Origin: Pseudomonadota bacterium
GTDB taxonomy: Bacteria > Pseudomonadota > Alphaproteobacteria > Rhodobacterales > Rhodobacteraceae
DNA: 14,972 nucleotides
Assembly (NCBI GenBank): GCA_022573605.1
Contig: JACZTQ010000041.1
Coordinates: 1-14,972 of the forward strand
Direction: 5' to 3'
Both the position numbers and the translations under genes were made by a program. A model generated the notes under the pieces. That model worked only from the letters and a program-made list of their open reading frames with translations, searched no databases and was not told the origin of the DNA. This document shows, one piece after another, positions 1-7,558 of this stretch (its first letter is position 1; each line of letters starts with the position of its first letter).

Positions 1-251
1 AGCGTGCCGAGGTCGCTCCAGCGGATCTGATCGCACCCGGTGGTCGCCAAGCCGAGCCCGCGCACCGCGCCGCCGGCGGCGCTGCCGGCCCAGCGATAGG
101 CGTCCTGCCGGCTGAAGATCTGCAACGCCAGCAGTTCCATGCCCTCGCTGGCGAAGCGCTCGGCGGCGCGCGCGACCCGGGCGCGATGGTAGTCGCCAAG
201 GAGCTGGTAGACCAGAACCACCCGCTCCGGGCCGCCCCCCGGAGCGCTCAC
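1..251 (-). CDS. Probable glycosyltransferase, N-terminal part (runs off left edge)
   Basis: The minus-strand frame is open from a GTG at 251 to the window edge, giving about 83 residues with no stop. The start GTG overlaps the stop of the upstream polymerase gene as GTGA (248-251). A GGAGG Shine-Dalgarno core (plus strand cctcc, 257-261) lies 5 nt before it. The N-terminus reads as a GT-B opening: a hydrophobic first strand (VVLVYQLLGDYHRARVA, about residues 11-27), then an Arg/Ala-rich helix and a second strand (MELLALQIFS). The frame is too short to show the donor-binding domain, so the family call rests on this first strand-helix-strand and on its place after four glycosyltransferases and a polymerase. 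It would act on the same glycan in the cytoplasm. No catalytic residue can be confirmed here. Confidence 0.6.
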   Translation of the reverse strand, partial: MSAPGGGPERVVLVYQLLGDYHRARVARAAERFASEGMELLALQIFSRQDAYRWAGSAAGGAVRGLGLATTGCDQIRWSDLGT

Positions 252-1759
252 ACCGGCCTCCGTCGAAGGCTGGGTGGCATCCGCCGCGACAGCAGGCGGT
301 AGGCGATGAACCCGAACGCGACATATTGAAAATACAGCGGCGAGACGATCCTGAAGGAGAGAAAGATGAACACCAGCCACAGGCCGCAGACCGTGGCGCT
401 CAGCATCTGGCGCCGCAGGTCGAGCAGATTGAACCAGTACTCGCCGATGCGCGCGAACCAGCCGAGCACCAGACCGATCAGCAGCACCCCGGGGAATCCC
501 CAGTTCATGTAATACTGGCCGACCACCGACGGCGTCACGTTGAAGGCGCGGCCCTGGGTCACGGTGTCGTTGTAGAACAGCCAGGATTCCGAGATCGGCT
601 TGTCGGGCCACCACGGCCGGGGGATGAAATGAAACACGAAATAGGGCGCCACCGGTTCCATGAAATAGTCGTGGTGCCGGGGGACGATGCCGATCGCCAT
701 CGACATCGCGGTGAAATGCTCGTGACCGATGAACCCCGCCTTGAAGCTCTCGGCGATGATCTGTTCGGTCGATAGTTCGGAGTCCAGCACATAGGACCGC
801 AGGCCGCTGGTCCGCACGGCGCCCTGAACCAGCAGGATCAGGGCCAGGCTGGCGGCCGCGACGGCGACCAGGAACCGCCGCCGGCGCCAGCCGCCGGCGC
901 CCTGGACGCGCGCCAGCAGCATGATGATGGCGGGCAGGGCGACGTAGCCCATGGTGTAGCGGCTGGAACTCAGGAACGCGCCCGGCAGCACGATGCCGAC
1001 CGCGGCGATCTGGAGCAGCCGGATGCCGGGGCGCATGGTCAGCACCCGGGCCAGCCCGAGGGCGCCGCCGAACAGTCCGAACCAGCGCAAATGGCTGATA
1101 ATGCCGACGTCCACGCGCTCCACCTCCGTGAGCGAGCGCATCGCCAGCAGGGCGTTGGCGGTCGCCGTTATGCTGCCCTGGAATTCCAGCAGGATCGGGA
1201 CCCAGTAGAGACAGGCGACGGCGAAGACGACGACATCGAAAAACCCGGTCGAAGGCGGGTCGCGGCGCGACGACAGCGCCGCGACAAAGCGTTTCGGCAG
1301 CTTGAGATACGACCAGCCCCAAAGCATCGCCAGGGTGAAGATGTTGAGCGCGAGGATGCCGGTCGCGACGATGTCGTCGGGGATGAAATATCCGAAATAG
1401 GGATAGACCGGGTCGGCCAAGGGAAAGGCCGGATCGCTCAGGGCCATCGACAGGGCCTCGACCCAGAACCAGTAGAAGACGCCCAGCGTGAGCAGGAATC
1501 GCCCGATGGTCCCGGCCCCCCGCAACACCAGGTAGCCGTCGTTGACCATGAAAAAGAACACGATCGAGGCGCTGATATAGGTCAGGAAGATATTGGTGTC
1601 GCGGGCCGGATCGAACCACCCGGCCGCCGACAGGGCCACCGCGAGGCCGGCCAACGGCAGGTAGGCGGAGGGCAGGCTTGCCCGGCGCTCCCGGCCCGCT
1701 CCGGCGGCCCGCGACAGGGACGCCCGGCGGGCGATCGATGGGGCCGCGCCGCGGTTCAT
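248..1759 (-). CDS. wzy: Wzy-type oligosaccharide repeat-unit polymerase (inner-membrane protein)
   Basis: This 503-residue protein has a basic N-terminus (about residues 1-30) followed by roughly ten or more hydrophobic segments, for example near 31-48, 56-74, 86-105, 131-150, 172-192, 250-283, 296-312, 423-438 and 455-490. That layout is typical of Wzy polymerases. Residues 370-390 lie in a long loop containing the motif FHFIPRPWWPDKP. A Pro-Arg-x-x-Trp-Pro-x-Lys-Pro loop of this kind recurs in the oligosaccharide repeat-unit polymerase family. Such enzymes link lipid-carried repeat units in the periplasm after a flippase exports them, and a flippase is encoded upstream in this cluster. The ATG at 1759 is 4 nt after the stop of the preceding glycosyltransferase and has a strong Shine-Dalgarno. 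Wzy proteins diverge strongly in sequence, so the family is clearer than the linkage formed; the symbol is given by role. Confidence 0.8.
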   Translation of the reverse strand: MNRGAAPSIARRASLSRAAGAGRERRASLPSAYLPLAGLAVALSAAGWFDPARDTNIFLTYISASIVFFFMVNDGYLVLRGAGTIGRFLLTLGVFYWFWVEALSMALSDPAFPLADPVYPYFGYFIPDDIVATGILALNIFTLAMLWGWSYLKLPKRFVAALSSRRDPPSTGFFDVVVFAVACLYWVPILLEFQGSITATANALLAMRSLTEVERVDVGIISHLRWFGLFGGALGLARVLTMRPGIRLLQIAAVGIVLPGAFLSSSRYTMGYVALPAIIMLLARVQGAGGWRRRRFLVAVAAASLALILLVQGAVRTSGLRSYVLDSELSTEQIIAESFKAGFIGHEHFTAMSMAIGIVPRHHDYFMEPVAPYFVFHFIPRPWWPDKPISESWLFYNDTVTQGRAFNVTPSVVGQYYMNWGFPGVLLIGLVLGWFARIGEYWFNLLDLRRQMLSATVCGLWLVFIFLSFRIVSPLYFQYVAFGFIAYRLLSRRMPPSLRRRPV

Positions 1760-1763
1760 GCGC

Positions 1764-2963
1764 TTACACCTCCCTCGCGTTGCAGTCGGCCGCCGCCGCC
1801 GCTGCCGGCAGGTTGCCGAGGATGGCGGCGATCTGGCCCACGGCGTGCTCCCAGAGCATTTCCCGGCGGTGCGCCCAGGCGTGGCGTTTCATCGCGTCGA
1901 GCCGCTCCCGGTCGGCTTCCAGCGCCAGCAGTTTGTCGGCGATGGCGCTTTCGTCCTCGTCGGGCGCGATCATCAGCGCGGCGCCGGCCAGGGCGTGCTC
2001 GGGGCTGCCGCCGGTATCCGGGGCCATCACCGCGAGCCCGAGGGCGTGGAACTCCCGGAGCGCGATGCCGCCGGCCTCGGCGCGCGACAGCAGGCAGCCG
2101 ATGTCGTTCTCGCTCACCGCCTCCAGGAACCGCAGCGGCTCGCGGGCCTTGTCGATGGTCCCCAGCCACTCGATGCCCTCCATCGCGTGGAACGGCTCGG
2201 GGGCGTTTTCGCGCGGGAACCCGATCACCCGCAGGCGCGACCGGCCGCCCCGCGCCCGCGCCATGCGGAACGCGCCAAGCAGGCGGTCGAGGCCCTTGCG
2301 GCGCCAGTACTTGCCGACAAACACCATCCGCAACGGCTCCGCGGGGGCGCCGTCGCTTCCCCCGCGGTTGCCTTGCCTGCGCGCTTCCCAGGCCCGATAG
2401 CGATCGGCGTCGACATTGGCCCCCGGGACCACCACATGGACCTTGTCGCGGGCGATGCCGTAATCGTCGATGACACTGTTCGCGGCCCATTCGCTGTGGG
2501 CGATGATCCCCCGCGCCGCGCTGTAGCCGAGCCTCTCGCGGGCCAGCGCATCGCCGGCGATGCGGGCGCCGATGGTCGATCTCACCCGGTAGTAATCGAA
2601 CAGCTGGGTCAGCGTCTGGTCGATGTAGAACCACTTCGCGACCCCTGCGTCGGCGACCAGCGAGGGCGGATACAGCGGGAAGCAGTTGATCACCGTCGCG
2701 CCCCGGAGGGCGGCGCGGGCCGGGCGCCAGAGCCGCTCGAGGAAGGCGGGCGAATACTGGAAGCCGCCGGGCCGCTCGAGCCGCAGGGCGCGGGCCAGGT
2801 TCCAGCCGATCCGGCGCCCGGCCCAGCCGACGCCGCCGGTCTCGAGGGCGAGGCCGGCGTCGAACAACCCGGCGCCGCGCCCGGCCCGCAGCAGATGATA
2901 GGGGATGCCGCTCCAGGTGAGGGGATCGTTGGCATCGCCGACGGCGGCGAGATAGGTGGTCAT
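1764..2963 (-). CDS. Glycosyltransferase family 4 protein
   Basis: This 399-residue GT-B retaining glycosyltransferase would transfer a sugar from a nucleotide donor to the growing lipid-linked repeat unit at the cytoplasmic membrane face. The C-terminal donor-binding domain begins with MVFVGKYWRRKGLDRLL (about 213-229), including the basic residues that contact the donor phosphate. It also carries the GT4 E-x7-E signature (E296 and E304, in RAEAGGIALREF), followed by a Gly-rich turn (DTGGSPE, 316-322). The N-terminal acceptor domain is less conserved; IIAHSEWAANSVIDDYGI (153-170) is the usual interdomain strand and helix. The ATG at 2963 begins 22 nt after the stop of the preceding gene. I see no clear Shine-Dalgarno there, so it may rely on re-initiation. 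The sugar and linkage cannot be read from sequence. Confidence 0.85.
   Translation of the reverse strand: MTTYLAAVGDANDPLTWSGIPYHLLRAGRGAGLFDAGLALETGGVGWAGRRIGWNLARALRLERPGGFQYSPAFLERLWRPARAALRGATVINCFPLYPPSLVADAGVAKWFYIDQTLTQLFDYYRVRSTIGARIAGDALARERLGYSAARGIIAHSEWAANSVIDDYGIARDKVHVVVPGANVDADRYRAWEARRQGNRGGSDGAPAEPLRMVFVGKYWRRKGLDRLLGAFRMARARGGRSRLRVIGFPRENAPEPFHAMEGIEWLGTIDKAREPLRFLEAVSENDIGCLLSRAEAGGIALREFHALGLAVMAPDTGGSPEHALAGAALMIAPDEDESAIADKLLALEADRERLDAMKRHAWAHRREMLWEHAVGQIAAILGNLPAAAAAADCNAREV
1767..1776 (-). promoter_or_regulatory. Ribosome binding site of the polymerase gene
   Basis: On the minus strand this reads GAGGGAGGTG, ending 7 nt before the ATG at 1759. It lies inside the last codons of the upstream glycosyltransferase, so the two genes are probably translated in tandem. 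It supports the ATG at 1759 as the polymerase start. Confidence 0.6.
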
Positions 2964-2985
2964 TTCTGGCTCAAGGCGCGCCGCC

Positions 2986-4305
2986 TCACATCAGCTTCCG
3001 ATAAACCCGGTCCATCTCGCGGGCGACATCGGCGAAGGTTCGCGGCGGGCGGATTCCGGCGACCAGGCCATCGAGCCGAGAGCGGTCCCCGGCGAGACCG
3101 GCGATGATCCTTGAGAGCGCCGTCGCATCGCCGGGCTCGAACAGCAGGCCGTCGACCCCTTCGGTCACCAGATCGGCGATCCCGCCGAGGCGGCTGCCGA
3201 CCACCGGAAGGCCGGCGGCGAAGGCCTCGTAGACCACGATCGGCCCGGTTTCGAGCCAGCGCGAGGGCACCACGCAGACGTCGAACGCCCGCATCGTGGT
3301 CACGACCTTCTCGGGTGCGGTGAACCGTGGGGCTTCGAACCGGGGATCGCCGTTGATCCGGCGGCGCAGGGCGGTGCCTTGATCATTGTCCCAACCGGGG
3401 CCGAGAAAGGCGACGCTGACCGGAACCGCCGGCGGCAAACTCAGAACCGCCTCGACCAGGGTATCGATGCCCTTTTCGTGGGTGCAGCGGCCGACGTAGA
3501 CGATCCGCAAGGCGTCACCGGAGCGGGCTGGCCCGGCAGGTCTGTTGTCCGCGCAGTTCGCTCTCGGCTGGCCGCTGCGGACCACCGCGATCTTGGATTC
3601 CGGAACGCCGTTGGCCACCAGCAACCGGCGCGCCCAATCGGCGTAGACCTGGACCGCGTCGCAGAGTGCAATGGCCTCTCGCCAGCCGGCGATGTGGGCC
3701 TCGGTCATCTCGCGCGCGGTGAGCACGCGCTCGAGGCGCGAGGCGCCCTCGGGGTTCAGCAAACCGGCCGGGAAGCACGCCGCCAGCCGGGCCAGGCCGG
3801 CCGGCAGCCCGGCCGCGGCCAGCCGGCACTCGGTGCAGCGCCCGACCCGGAGTTCCCCGTCGCAGACCACCCGCCGGCGATAGAGCAACTCGCGCTGGGG
3901 GCAGCTCTGCCCGGGGCTGTGATAGCTCATCACGGTGCGGGCGCCGGCGGCTCTCGCCATTTCGAGATGAAGAATGCCGGCCTCGGAGGAGAGGTCGTGC
4001 AGGTGGACGACGCTGGGCCTGAGGCGCGCCAGCAGATCGCGAAAACCCGGGATCGCCGTGGGGCGCCGCCCGTAACGCGACCGCCGCGCATGCGTCGCCT
4101 CGACCGGCGGCAGCACCGTAACCGGGATATCCCGGTAGTCGTGCTCGCCGAGCGCGGGAGCGTCCGGCGCCTGCTGGTGGACGGCGATCCGCGCGTCCCA
4201 GCCCAGCGCCTTGAGCTCATCGGCCAGGCCGAAGCAGAACACCTCCTTGCCGCCGACCGTCCAGGGCAGCGCCGTCACCGGCAAATGCAGGCATACGGGT
4301 TTCAA
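2986..4305 (-). CDS. Glycosyltransferase family 4 protein with a four-cysteine insert; TTG start
   Basis: This 439-residue GT-B enzyme opens with the glycine-rich acceptor-domain motif TVGGKEVFCFGLADEL (16-31). The donor domain begins IVYVGRCTHEKGIDTLVEA (268-286), and the E-x7-E pair is E352 and E360 in LETGPIVVYEAF. After the HLHDLSSEAG strand there is a cysteine cluster, C135, C148, C157 and C160 (the last two as C-x-x-C), in a segment that usually follows a Tyr-His strand. Similar cysteine-containing inserts occur in part of the GT4 family, where they may bind a metal or stabilise the acceptor site. The start is a TTG at 4305 overlapping the upstream stop as TTGA. It is chosen because of the strong Shine-Dalgarno 7 nt before it and the β-strand (VCLHLP) directly after. 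No later Met precedes the glycine motif. Confidence 0.85.
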   Translation of the reverse strand: MKPVCLHLPVTALPWTVGGKEVFCFGLADELKALGWDARIAVHQQAPDAPALGEHDYRDIPVTVLPPVEATHARRSRYGRRPTAIPGFRDLLARLRPSVVHLHDLSSEAGILHLEMARAAGARTVMSYHSPGQSCPQRELLYRRRVVCDGELRVGRCTECRLAAAGLPAGLARLAACFPAGLLNPEGASRLERVLTAREMTEAHIAGWREAIALCDAVQVYADWARRLLVANGVPESKIAVVRSGQPRANCADNRPAGPARSGDALRIVYVGRCTHEKGIDTLVEAVLSLPPAVPVSVAFLGPGWDNDQGTALRRRINGDPRFEAPRFTAPEKVVTTMRAFDVCVVPSRWLETGPIVVYEAFAAGLPVVGSRLGGIADLVTEGVDGLLFEPGDATALSRIIAGLAGDRSRLDGLVAGIRPPRTFADVAREMDRVYRKLM

Positions 4306-5429
4306 TTCAGCTCTCCCTCCATAAGTCGCGCGAACCGGGCGCCGGCGCCCGCGAGGTCATGGCGCTCTGTTGCGATGCCATGCGCCGCGGCGGCCAGGCG
4401 CGCGCGCAGGCCGTCGTCGCCGAACAGCCGCGACAGCCCGTTCGCCAGCGCCTCCACGTCACCCGCCGGGACCAGCAGCCCGGCCGCGCCGTCGTCCAGC
4501 ACTTCGCGGCAGGGGCCGATGTCGGTGGCGACGATCGGGGTTCCCGCCGCCATCGCCTCGGCCAGCACGATGCCGAAACCTTCCTCGCGGGTGGTGCCGT
4601 AGACGAACACATCCATCAGCCCGAGTTGCTCGGGCACGTCGCTGCGATCGCCGAGGAAGGCGACGCTGTCGCCCAGATCCAGGGACCCCGCGAGGGCCTC
4701 GAGCGCGCCGCGCTCGGGCCCGTCGCCGACCAGTGCCAGCCGGGCATCGGGGTGGCTTTGCCGGAACCGGGCGAAGGCGGCGATCACGGTGCGGTGGTCC
4801 TTGATCGGGTCGAGCCGGGCCACCATGCCGATGCGCGGCCCGTTGCGCGCCCGGCTGGCGCGAGCGGCGGCCGCGCGAGCCCGCGTCGCCGCCACGTCGA
4901 GGGGATAGTAAAAACGCCGGACCCGGCTTGCCGGCAGGCGATAGTCCCGGCGCATCAGGCCGGCCACGTAGTCGGAACAGGCCAGGTCGCCGGCCGTGAA
5001 CGGCCGCGCCAGGTTGGCGTAGACCAGCCCGCCCCAGCGCCCCCGCCCGGCGAGCGGCGGCGGATTGCCGGCATAGCCGTAGATGCGCCGGGCCCCGCCC
5101 AGCCTCGCCGCGATGGCGACGAACAGGTGCACCCCGTAGGCATAGCACAGCACCACCTCGGCCCCGAGCCCGCGCACCAGGCGCGCGAAGCGCCAGACGG
5201 CGGCGATCCGGCCCCGGCGCGGCAGCGCGCAGCGATGGGCCGCGACGCCGAGGCCCGCCAGCTTCGCGCTCACCGGCCCGGCCGGCCCCGGCTCGGCCAG
5301 GATCGCCACCGACTGGCGGAATCCGCGCTCCTGCAACAGGGTCACAATGTTGACGCAGGCGGTCTCGCAGCCCCCCACCGCGTCGCGGCTGACGACATGG
5401 AGCACGCGGGGTTTGGCCGCCCCGGTCAT
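4302..5429 (-). CDS. Glycosyltransferase family 4 protein
   Basis: This 375-residue GT-B enzyme starts with the classical N-terminal pattern PRVLHVVSRDAVGGCETACV (7-26), where the VGG-x-E loop lines the acceptor cleft. The donor domain runs from IGMVARLDPIKDHRTVI (200-216) through LVGDGPERGALE (233-244). The E-x7-E motif is E283 and E291 (REEGFGIVLAEAMAAGTP). The frame is open far upstream, to 6563, but that extension is the antisense-free shadow of the neighbouring glycosyltransferase. The ATG at 5429 overlaps that gene's stop as ATGA and sits directly before the first β-strand, so it is the real start. No Shine-Dalgarno is visible, which fits translational coupling. It shares the motif GNPPPL and overall layout with the next gene upstream, so the two may be duplicates. 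Confidence 0.87.
   Translation of the reverse strand: MTGAAKPRVLHVVSRDAVGGCETACVNIVTLLQERGFRQSVAILAEPGPAGPVSAKLAGLGVAAHRCALPRRGRIAAVWRFARLVRGLGAEVVLCYAYGVHLFVAIAARLGGARRIYGYAGNPPPLAGRGRWGGLVYANLARPFTAGDLACSDYVAGLMRRDYRLPASRVRRFYYPLDVAATRARAAAARASRARNGPRIGMVARLDPIKDHRTVIAAFARFRQSHPDARLALVGDGPERGALEALAGSLDLGDSVAFLGDRSDVPEQLGLMDVFVYGTTREEGFGIVLAEAMAAGTPIVATDIGPCREVLDDGAAGLLVPAGDVEALANGLSRLFGDDGLRARLAAAAHGIATERHDLAGAGARFARLMEGELN
4313..4320 (-). promoter_or_regulatory. Ribosome binding site that decides a TTG start
   Basis: The minus strand reads GGAGGGAG, ending 7 nt before the TTG at 4305. It lies within the final codons of the upstream glycosyltransferase. Together with the 4-bp TTGA overlap it supports the rare start codon. 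Confidence 0.6.
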
Positions 5430-6502
5430 GCCAGCAACGCGCGGTAGCTTCTGAAGGTCCGGCCGACGTCGTAGATCGCCAGCGCGTCGCGCCCCGGAAT
5501 CCGCGCCTCGCGGTAGCGGGCCAGGGTTCGGGCCCAATCCTCGGCGTCGCCGGGAACCGCGAGAAGGCCCCAGCGCCCATCCTCCAGCACCGCGCGGCAG
5601 GCCGGCACATCCGAGGCGACGACCGGGAGGCCGGAGACCAGCGCCTCGATCAGCGCGATGCCCAGGCCCTCCGCGGGATTTGCGGAAAAGGCGAAGACGT
5701 CGAGCTTGCCGAGTTCGCCCGGCACGTCCCGAACGCTGCCGCGCCAGATCACCGCGCGGGCGATATCGAGCCGGCCGGCCAGGGCCTCGAGCTCGGCCCG
5801 CCGGCTGCCGTCGCCGATCAGGACCAGTTCGACGTCCTCGCCCTCGGCGCGCCGCCGCGCCAGGGCCCGCAGCAGGGTCGGGTGCTCCTTGCTGGGCTCG
5901 AGGCTGGCGACCATGCCGATGCGCAGGGGTCCGGTGCGTGTCGGCCGCGCCACGCGGCGGTCGCGGACCGCGAGGAAGCGGTCGAGGTCGATCCCGTTGC
6001 GCACCAGCGCGACCTTGGTCGGGGAAAGCCCATAGGCGGCCAGCGAACGCTCGCGCACCGGCGCCGAACAGGCGGCATAGGCGGTGGTAAATCGATCGGC
6101 GAGGCGGAGCATCAACCCGATCTTTCGGATCGTGTCCGGCTTGTCGAGTGGTGGCGGATTGCCCAGGTGCAGCACTGACGGAATGCCGAGCAGCCAGGCC
6201 GCGGCGCAGACTGATACGTGGTGGCCCACGGTGTAGCAGACAACGCCCTCCGGCCGCAGTTTCCGCAACAGCCGGAGAGCCCGCACGAACAGGGCCGCGA
6301 ATCCCCGCCGGCGCCAACCGAGCAGGTGGCGTGACGCCGCAGCGGCAGCGAACTCGGCCGCGAGATCGTCGGGTTGGCCGACCAGGAAGGCGACATGGCC
6401 CTTGCGGCCAAGCTGGCGCTCTTCCTGGGCCAGCAGATCGAGCGCCAGCCGGGGGCAACCCTCGGCCCGGGGCGAGAACAGAACATGGAGATAGCCGGTC
6501 AT
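5426..6502 (-). CDS. Glycosyltransferase family 4 protein
   Basis: This 358-residue GT-B glycosyltransferase, counted from the ATG at 6502, has first strand YLHVLFSPRAEGCPRLALDL (4-23). Its donor domain opens with LRIGMVASLEPSKEHPTLLRA (193-213), followed by ELVLIGDGSRRAELEALAGR (225-244). The E-x7-E pair is E278 and E286 (PAEGLGIALIEALVSGLP). A GTG at 6535 in the same frame would add 11 residues and has an AGGTGG Shine-Dalgarno-like stretch before it. The ATG at 6502 lacks a Shine-Dalgarno but places the first β-strand at residue 4, as usual for the family, so either start is possible. It is the first glycosyltransferase after a low-GC methyltransferase gene and shares its layout with its downstream neighbour. 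The donor sugar is unknown. Confidence 0.85.
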   Translation of the reverse strand: MTGYLHVLFSPRAEGCPRLALDLLAQEERQLGRKGHVAFLVGQPDDLAAEFAAAAASRHLLGWRRRGFAALFVRALRLLRKLRPEGVVCYTVGHHVSVCAAAWLLGIPSVLHLGNPPPLDKPDTIRKIGLMLRLADRFTTAYAACSAPVRERSLAAYGLSPTKVALVRNGIDLDRFLAVRDRRVARPTRTGPLRIGMVASLEPSKEHPTLLRALARRRAEGEDVELVLIGDGSRRAELEALAGRLDIARAVIWRGSVRDVPGELGKLDVFAFSANPAEGLGIALIEALVSGLPVVASDVPACRAVLEDGRWGLLAVPGDAEDWARTLARYREARIPGRDALAIYDVGRTFRSYRALLA

Positions 6503-6592
6503 GGGCTTTGGAGCACCAGTACAAAGCGAAACCACGATCCCACCTGGAACGTCGAGGGGACAAAGAGATTTAGCTTTCTTCCTATTGTCATA

Positions 6593-7540
6593 TCATTTGT
6601 CTCTGAATGGTGTTAAAATCTGAGCATAATGTGGTAGAGCGGCGACGTAGTTGGGTCCGGATTCGAAGTTGTTCATCAGGATATCGAAATTCCTGAACGC
6701 AACTCCGGAGTTTGTCAGGCGCCCAATCCGATATCCGGATGGCTCAAGAAGCTCGTAAAAATCCCTCAGCAGCGCCCTCGCATCGCCATTATTGTAGCCA
6801 TATTCAAACTGAATAACATCAATCTTGTGCCGCGTGATCATGTTTTTGAAGCCGTTGAGTATGCTTAGTTCGGACCCCTCCGTGTCAATCTTGAGTAACG
6901 CTATGCGTTCAATCCCGAGTTGCGCAACATATTTGTCGCCTTGCACGACTTTGCACTCCTGTAACGTCCAGGGCATCTTCTCATCATTAAGTGATGCAAG
7001 CAGAATCGTTGTATTGACGGCACAATGGTCACCGTAATTCTTGTACGTTATTATCCCGTCGGTATTTGAAAGGCCGAAATCATTGATCGTGACATTCTCT
7101 TTCCCCGCAAACCGCTCATGCAGAGCCACTACCGACGCAGAGCCGATTTCGAAGCAGTGGCTAGTGGCGCGGCCCAGCACGGCATCCGTCCAGTCCCCGA
7201 CATTCGCGCCAACATCGAAAAAAACGAGCGGTGAAGTATCTTCCTGGCCATCGGAAAACAACAAAACGGCCTTGATCAAGTTTACTTCGCCACTCCCGGT
7301 CATTGTTGGGTCCAAAGGTGGCTCGATGCCCTCGTAGCACCGCCGATAAAGATTGCAAAAACGGTAGATATTTTTTGCGAACGCTGTTTCCGATCGAGCC
7401 AGGTTTCTGACCAAAATTTTTGAGAATTTTCTCACATTCGTATCTCTATTGCCCTTTGCGGTCGGGCTTCCTGCGTCTCCGGTTGAGGTAAAGACGGCGT
7501 TCTTGGCGCGGCGTAATCGCGGACTCCAGTGCGGCAACAC
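6593..7540 (-). CDS. FkbM family methyltransferase, low-GC gene
   Basis: This 315-residue SAM-dependent methyltransferase would probably O-methylate a hydroxyl on the glycan or its precursor. Motif I is LVFFDVGANVGDWTDAV (105-121). The FkbM signature LLKIDTEGSELSILNGF is at 215-231, followed by IDVIQFEYGYNNGDARALL (240-258). Composition differs strongly from the neighbours: one hand-counted line inside the gene (6781-6840) is about 40% GC against about 77% in a line of the next gene (5581-5640). Codons use A/T in third position freely. The longest start is a GTG at 7540 without a Shine-Dalgarno. A GTG at 7435 (VRKFSKILVRN) begins where the low-GC stretch begins and could be the true start, giving 280 residues. 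The family is secure; the acceptor is unknown. Confidence 0.85.
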   Translation of the reverse strand: MLPHWSPRLRRAKNAVFTSTGDAGSPTAKGNRDTNVRKFSKILVRNLARSETAFAKNIYRFCNLYRRCYEGIEPPLDPTMTGSGEVNLIKAVLLFSDGQEDTSPLVFFDVGANVGDWTDAVLGRATSHCFEIGSASVVALHERFAGKENVTINDFGLSNTDGIITYKNYGDHCAVNTTILLASLNDEKMPWTLQECKVVQGDKYVAQLGIERIALLKIDTEGSELSILNGFKNMITRHKIDVIQFEYGYNNGDARALLRDFYELLEPSGYRIGRLTNSGVAFRNFDILMNNFESGPNYVAALPHYAQILTPFRDK

Positions 7541-7558
7541 GATGCCCGTTGCCGCCGG

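Noticed and set aside
1756..2634. Minus-strand frame in another phase inside the glycosyltransferase at 1764-2963
   Set aside because: It is Arg/Gly/Pro-rich and lacks domain structure; the overlapping frame has the full GT4 signatures.
1758..3107. A 449-codon plus-strand frame, with another at 3379-4602
   Set aside because: Both are antisense shadows of GT4 genes, with compositional bias and no motifs.
5430..6563. A 753-codon frame covering 4302-6563, whose first half would extend the glycosyltransferase N-terminally
   Set aside because: The upstream half is Arg/Pro/Gly-rich with no domain and is a frame-shifted shadow of the neighbouring glycosyltransferase. The ATG at 5429 fits the domain boundary and the ATGA overlap.
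6560..6605. Promoter-like ATGACA with an A/T-rich stretch on the minus strand before the glycosyltransferase at 5426
   Set aside because: The -10 match is poor, and the stretch is A/T-rich simply because it ends the low-GC island.
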